Shown: one piece after another, positions 58,316 through 64,000 of the stretch | Position numbering within the stretch: the first letter of the stretch is position 1 | Layout of the letters: each line of letters begins with the position of its first letter | Assembly (NCBI GenBank): GCA_037903355.1 | Contig: JBAJFE010000005.1 | Span: 930,001 to 994,000, forward strand | Reading direction: 5' to 3' | DNA length: 64,000 nucleotides | DNA from: Trichuris trichiura | Lineage: Eukaryota > Nematoda > Enoplea > Trichinellida > Trichuridae | Program-made: the position numbers and the translations under genes | Notes under the pieces: model-generated | Told to the model about the DNA's origin: nothing | Seen by the model: the letters and a program-made list of their open reading frames with translations, nothing else | Databases searched by the model: none

Positions 58316-61300
58316 TCAGCGCCATGCATTGATGGTATCCTTTTGCCGGGTCAACCTTTTAGTCGCCATTGCAGCCAAAGAAAGACCGATTAGCACGGTC
58401 GCTATGAACCAATGATCAAAGCCATCCTTGAGCATATCAAAAGCGCCCGCTGGACTCACGCGGGTGAAGAACAAATCTGTACGGGCCAACTTGTTGACAA
58501 CTTCCTTAGAAAGCGAACTTACCCAAACCCGCGGCGAAGACCATTGACGTAGATTCCATGCCGGACGGGGCTGTGCATATCGAATGCACTCCGTGAACGC
58601 TCAGATTGTAATTGATAATATGGTCGGTAGCGATTGGCAAATCTGGCGCGTACGGTATAATACCTTCCTCTCTGGAAGGGAGAACAATTTCAATTAGGAT
58701 AATAAGCGGCGGCAAGTTAGCCCACTTGAGCTCTTGAGTTAAATTGACCGTCCTTCGAGGGTCCAAAAAAGATTTTGGAAGTTCCACTATGCCGCCAAAA
58801 GGCATTGCAATAAGCAGAAAGCGAGGCGTGATCGCTTTCTCCGTTTCCGTCACCGCAAGAGAGGTTATTTTTTGCGGGAAAATGTAACTTTGATGGTAGA
58901 CCAAAGGTTCCAGTGGATACAAGGAAGAAAAGGACGTTGGATTCGCTTGCACCTCGCCTTCGTACATCTCCAGGACGCTCACTTCGGTGCGCCTGTACTT
59001 TTCGTTCCAAAATGAGTACTAAAGACGACAACAACTTGCTGAGGTAACAAACGGTTCGCGAAAGTGCTATGCAAATTACGACAATCCAATTTTCGCAGAC
59101 AATCAGATGATAAGGCGGGTTGGCGCGGTTCTCTTTAACTGCATGGACAGGACGGCCGGTTATACCGTCAAAGGCGAGCACAGTGATGTCTACAGTACAT
59201 CGCTGGTTAGTAATAGGGACTAGTTGAAGTAAACCAGCAAGGACAGTACTGACCTGTTCCTCCTTGAGCTGAAGGAACTCGAATTAAAGCCACGGCTATA
59301 TTCGGATTGAGATATTTGTACAGTACGCTTCGATTGCCCAGAACACGACCTTGAGAATGCACTTTGGCTGCAAAAATTTCGATGCAACCCAGGCATTCGA
59401 ACACTGCCGAGAAAACAAAAGGGTACCGTCCAGATGTTTCATCTGGAAGTCGACGATTTCGCTGCCTTCCTCGATTGTTAGATTAAGCGTAAATTGCTTG
59501 GATACAGCCCACGGAATCACTTGGGCAGGCGATGGGTCGCTATGGAGTGCCTCCAAAAGTTTGTAACTCTCAGCCAACCCGGATGTTCGATCAACGTGCA
59601 GGAAGTATATAGGCCTGCCGTCTACGAGTGCCGATTTCGTTCCCTTCAAGCTTGCCGGGAATAGATATGCCTGCTATGAATAAATATCGAGATGCCGAAG
59701 CTCATTCATTAAGCAAACCTTCTCTCCACGAAGAGGCCATAGAATCAAAGCGGTAAGCCCCTGAGGGTCTTTCAAAGGAGTGGACGAAGCGTGGCAAAGG
59801 GGGAATTCAAGATCGATAACTTCAACAATGTCACCTGTGATGGGATTGAATGTCACAACAACGCCGTTGCCGGTACTCTTGCGTTTCAAAACAGTGGCAC
59901 ACTGGGCTGCCCTGGAATAATAAGCAGTCGTGCGCTGAACGAACAGAGGGAAGAATTTGGGCCCACTGCCCAAAGGTTCCGTTCCAGCAACGTTGAAATG
60001 CCACAGCACTTGGCCTGTTGCACTGTCCATTCCAAATACCTAAAATTTCTGGACAGTTCGTATTTCCGACAATTTCTTTAAGCGGCGTCGTTTCTACCCT
60101 TCCTTGAGCTGTCGTAACGACGAGCATTTTACGTAGCCCGAAATGGTCTCGTTCCAATCGATGAGGCTTCCATGCTGGCAGAAGATGCAATGCCAACCAG
60201 TCGTACTGGCCAAGAAAGGAAGCTAACCCGAATACGTCGTTTAAATAGCGCAGCAGATAGGATTTTAACTGAAGCAACTCTTTCGTTACTCGGTTGGTGA
60301 ACATTCGAAAAACGTTGTCTATAAAGAAACAGTTGAGCTTGGAGAAAGAGATACGTAGCCCAACGGCACCCATCGGAACGGAGAATTCTTCTTCCAAAAT
60401 AGTTTCTTGTTCCGATAAAGGCAGATCAATTAGCTCTGTGGAGACAACTGACGCCAACGATTCGTATCTGGTCCAAAATGGTCTGCCATTTGGGCGCAAC
60501 ATTGCCATTGTACAATCATTAGCAACAATGAAGACACGTTTTACAGAGAAAGTTTCATTGGCGAAAAAAGGCGTAACAGCCTAAGGAAAAATATACTTAT
60601 AAATTGGATAGTTCTTTGAGGAGATCGAAAGTAAAAAAACTAATAGTAATACTCCAACATTAGCAGGATTAGTGATCATGAAAACATATTTGTCAACGCA
60701 TAACTTTACCCATTAAGTTATGAAAAGGCGGCGAATTAATGCCTCTTCAGGAATACATGAATCGCTTCCGTTATGAGTAGAAATTGCTTACCATAAGTGG
60801 CAAGGAAAGCGCTGAGGAATCCAGTGGAACTTCTGCTTGCGAAATATAGGTTCCATCCTTATCGTATAACGATATAAGAAGGCCGCCTTCCTCTACTGAT
60901 GATACGAGTCGTCCTTTCCCTCTCCGATGCACGTCGACTATGGTAGCATTCTGAAGAAAAGGCTAATGAAATAAAACATAGAAGAAAAGTGGATTAACAC
61001 CTGCGTCGTTTGTATAAAGCTTCTGACAGAGTAACTTTTATCCGACTTACTGTAACAGACTACCTGCTTACTGCTTATTGAGCAGAATTCCTCATCTTCA
61101 AAAGTTTTTAAGCGAGCGTCTATCTCTGCCTAGAAAAAGAAAGCTTAATGGCTAGAAAAAATAAACCTTACGGGAATAGCACCTTGATTTGGAGCTGCGC
61201 TTGTTCACTACTTGAGCATTGGTGAACCACAATATCGTTTGTTTGAGAATCCACATAAACAAGATCAGATCCAACCAAAGCACCTCTAAATTTCCGTCAC

Positions 61301-62177
61301 TGATCGAGAAGTCGGCATTTTGAATAGATGTCTTACTGAGAAGATTTTAAAGGAATAGCAACAAGTTGCGTTGCTTTACCGTCTTCCAGATTTATCGAGA
61401 ATACCTCTAATTTGTCTTGGCTGCCAGTTGCCACATAAAGAAGACTAGATTTTGAATCGATAGCTGCGTCCTGCCAAACAATTTCCGATTGTCTATGCAA
61501 TGCGGTAGTCCAAAGCAACTGCCCCGAAGAGGCGCCAAAGGAGCGAACTTGGTCACAGGTGACTACGTAAACGGTTCTTTGATAGTTCAACAGTTTAATC
61601 CTTGAATATAAATTACAATGTCAGCATCAAAGCGTCTCTCGCACAACGTACCAGTCGCAACGTGTAACTTCTAGAGGTGCTTCCCATGAGAGAACGCCAG
61701 TTGAAGGATTCAAATTTTCCAAAACAGTTCCGTGACCTCTGACGCAAAGTAAGCCTGCAACGATTGGCGGCATTACGCAATACTTGTTTGAAGAAGAACC
61801 ACATGCCACTTTCGTGCAATAGTAGGGCGTCAACGGTGTTCCGCTCGTCGGTTTCGAAAAAAAGGCGCCAATCTGAAGCGCGACTTCGTCTTGCAAACAC
61901 CAAAGGCAAAATTTTTACCTTACTTATTTCGCCGTTTCTTGGATTGATTGAAGCTATGACGTTATTTTCAGTTATAACAAATATTGACTTCCATAAATGC
62001 AAATGCGCTGGTTCGTAAGCGAACAATTTGGGACATCCAACGAACTGCTTTCGCCTGCAACGCAATTTTAAGGAAGGAAAGTCAGCACGTCTGACAAGAA
62101 TACCAGTCGAACTTTCCTATCTGATCTTCGTACAATGCGCTTGAGGCGGAGAATAGTAGCAAAACAATGGCAAGCAT
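58316..62177 (-). CDS. EMC1: EMC1, ER membrane protein complex subunit 1
   Basis: Sixteen exons: 62177-62104, 62054-61924, 61872-61810, 61754-61652, 61600-61337, 61285-61183, 61129-61001, 60950-60792, 60580-60098, 60039-59719, 59670-59427, 59368-59255, 59189-59083, 59018-58726, 58671-58523, 58476-58316 (plus or minus one base at some ends); about 965 aa against roughly 990 in human. A signal peptide (MLAIVLLLFSASSALYEDQI) leads into the luminal PQQ-like beta-propellers (DWRKQFV, INPRNGEI). The conserved C-terminal half has VFGMDSATGQVLWHF, HSQGRVLGNRSVLYK, AFDGITGRPVH, SVLEMYEGE, LDPRR and TAPSGMEST, then one membrane helix and the terminal NAWR. EMC1 is the large luminal scaffold of the insertase that places tail-anchored and multipass proteins in the ER membrane. 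The final Trp-Arg before the stop is as in the family. Confidence 0.96.
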
Positions 62178-62897
62178 TATCGGCTTCAAATGGGTCGCCC
62201 GCCTTTCGGAACACGTAACATTTTAAAATAAGGCTAAAATTACGATATTTACAAAAGTCAACGTTCTAAAAACAATAAAAGCACTTACTTATGAAATATC
62301 TAAGAATGTGGACTCTAAAACTAACGTAAACCTTGGCTGGATCATCCGAAACAAAAGGGAATCGCAGACTGTAGACGCTTAGATGATCAAAAGGTTAGCC
62401 AATTGTCTCTCTTGGATGACGACACATTCGATCATGTTCAGTTTCCAGTAAAATTCACACGTTGGACCGGACAGCTATCCACGCATTAACGTTTCCTTTT
62501 TAGATAGCATATTCAGAATCTAGTTTAGCCTGAAAGGCGACTTGTAGCTAGCCTTGTTAACGAACCTGTGAGTATGCAAATTATCATGAGTTTCAACCAA
62601 CATAATTAATATAGCATGATTTGACGTCCCATAGAGCAATTGATTAGTGGGTAAAGGCACTTTTTCTAGAGCGCAAACTCCTAAATTTGTAAGTCCTCAT
62701 TTTTACGGTACGCTATAAGCTAATCTTGCCAAGTGAACACAGGAAAGTGAATATACTGAAGGAAGATATTCCCACTGAACGAAGTGAGCAGATGGGTAAG
62801 AACGTCTGCAGGATGCGTCGACAATAGATGCAGTGTACATACGAGTACGTTAGATTTAGTTATTAGGATTTTTTTATGCTGAAAAGTTCGCTCGACA
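62178..62897. other. EMC1 5' flank, no other gene
   Basis: 720 bp between the EMC1 start codon and the tRNA gene. Nothing recognisable beyond the expected EMC1 promoter. Confidence 0.5.
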
Positions 62898-62970
62898 ACC
62901 CCTGTGGCGCAGAGGACAGCGCATTGGGCTTCTAACCCAAAGGTCGTGGGTTCGACCCCCACCAGGGGTG
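62898..62970 (+). tRNA. tRNA-Arg (anticodon TCT)
   Basis: 73 nt with a full cloverleaf. The acceptor stem ACCCCTG (62898-62904) pairs with CAGGGGT (62963-62969), and the discriminator is G. The anticodon stem TTGGG/CCCAA encloses loop CTTCTAA with anticodon TCT. The T arm is GTGGG-TTCGACC-CCCAC. The internal promoter boxes A (TGGCGCAGAGG) and B (GGTTCGACCCC) match consensus. There is no intron. It decodes AGA. Confidence 0.97.
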
Positions 62971-62973
62971 ACA

Positions 62974-62977
62974 TTTT
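62974..62977 (+). terminator. RNA polymerase III T-run terminator
   Basis: TTTT three bases past the tRNA discriminator, the usual pol III stop signal. Confidence 0.8.
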
Positions 62978-64000
62978 AGGAATGTGAGCGAGCGACCCTA
63001 AGTTTTCTGAACTCTTGGAGAAAAATTTAGCACTAAGGACTTGCATAGTGTAGAACCGCCCATAGTAAGCTAAACAACAATTCCAGTCGTCACATCAAAA
63101 TGTGTCATACAAAACCAACTGCAACGACATTAATTTTCGTAAGGATTTACATACTCCATTCTTAAGCTGTTAGAGTAATGCTAATTGCCATTAGGACGTT
63201 TGCTTTACGGTGGCATTTATCACTTTGTATGAAAAGTTGCGGAAAAGTAGCTGCGTAAGAAAAGTGTCAGAAACATTTCTTGCATAAAATAGAATCTTCA
63301 TTTTGTCATCTTTGCAAATTAAAGCATCGTTTTTCCAACTTTACGTCAAATGTAAATTAGTCCTTAATCGAAGCGAGCATATATAGCCACGCTTGCGCAC
63401 TTCGACTGTATAGTCACTTTAATTTTACACAACGCAAGCTACACATTTTTAAGTGGCATTATTAACTACCAGAATATGACGCTCAGGTTTGTACGGTAGA
63501 ATTCTATCGTTCAAATAGAAAGAAAATCAAGTTTTAAGGCCTTTTAACGAGTAGGACGTCAGCAGTTTTAATAAAAACATTCAGCAGTAAATTCGATTTG
63601 CCAAGACGCATTCAGAATTCTATATATCTCAAATTAGCGAGTCTCGGAGTGCCGACGCCCCACGGTTTGAATTTAAACGCACCGACGTTACTACTGACTT
63701 GCACTAAGCTACTGAAGTCCAAAACTGAGTTTTGACAATGGCACAGGATTTAAAGGAAACGCGTTCGTATATTTTATAGTGTTACAGTACTCTTTTTTAG
63801 AAATGAAGTTACTGCAGAGATTATGCGGCTTTGCTCGCGTAATCTGTCTGCTACCATTTGGCCAAGTCCAAAATTGGACGTACGCAACGGTGCCAGCCAG
63901 CCGTCACCGTTTGTTTTGGCACTTCACCGTCTGTTGAGACTGCCGCTGCCCTCAAGCGGTGCGGCGTATAGAAGAAAAAATCGAATGACAATTAATTAAG
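62978..64000. other. no gene recognised to the window edge
   Basis: A 44-codon frame starting at about 63804 (+) has a hydrophobic start but no homology or splice partner; it could be the first exon of a gene beyond the edge. Otherwise nothing is supported. Confidence 0.4.

Noticed and set aside
62720..63046. 108-codon minus-strand open frame across the tRNA
   Set aside because: It contains the GVEPTTFGLEAQ-type string produced by reading a tRNA gene backwards; it is a well-known spurious protein type.
63804..63938. 44-codon secreted peptide near the right edge
   Set aside because: Only a hydrophobic start supports it; it may be part of a gene outside the window.

Overview
This is a stretch of nuclear genome from an invertebrate animal. 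The genes have many small exons split by introns that are mostly 40-60 nt. There is a pol III tRNA gene, and an LTR retrotransposon whose primer site matches the 3' end of animal initiator tRNA-Met. Compact introns, a CED-2-like Crk adaptor and a DKF-like protein kinase D suggest a nematode, perhaps an enoplean of the Trichuris/Trichinella kind. That placement is inference; the window holds no species-diagnostic marker.

Layout: a Shisa-like PPxY membrane protein (+, 3216-4525); PDZD8, an ER contact-site lipid-transfer protein (-, 9242-14049); an adiponectin-receptor/PAQR protein (-, 17203-18648); a CRK/CED-2 adaptor (+, 20954-22429), convergent with a folliculin-interacting protein, FNIP (-, 22751-28786); an intact young Ty1/copia retrotransposon (-, 30764-35135); a gene desert (35.1-41.6 kb); a Ly6/three-finger protein (+, 41607-44219); a short secreted Gly/Tyr/Trp-rich peptide (-, 44501-44959); protein kinase D (-, 45429-55807); EMC1 (-, 58316-62177); and tRNA-Arg(TCT) (+, 62898-62970). 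The long genes were rebuilt exon by exon from splice signals, phase and family alignment. PDZD8, PAQR, CRK, FNIP, PKD and EMC1 all close in frame. Individual boundaries may be off by a base or two.

The genes do not form an operon or pathway. Most are conserved housekeeping or signalling genes: lipid transfer at ER contacts (PDZD8), ER membrane insertion (EMC1), ceramide/lipid signalling (PAQR), nutrient/lysosome signalling (FNIP), diacylglycerol signalling (PKD) and engulfment/adhesion signalling (CRK).

The most unusual items are: (1) a foldback insertion in FNIP intron 1, with perfect 73-bp arms, a 15-bp direct repeat on each side and a loop that resembles a hammerhead ribozyme of the Penelope-element type, plus a possible decayed relative in a PKD intron; (2) three well-supported and one possible GC-AG introns; and (3) a full-length copia element whose LTRs differ at two positions.
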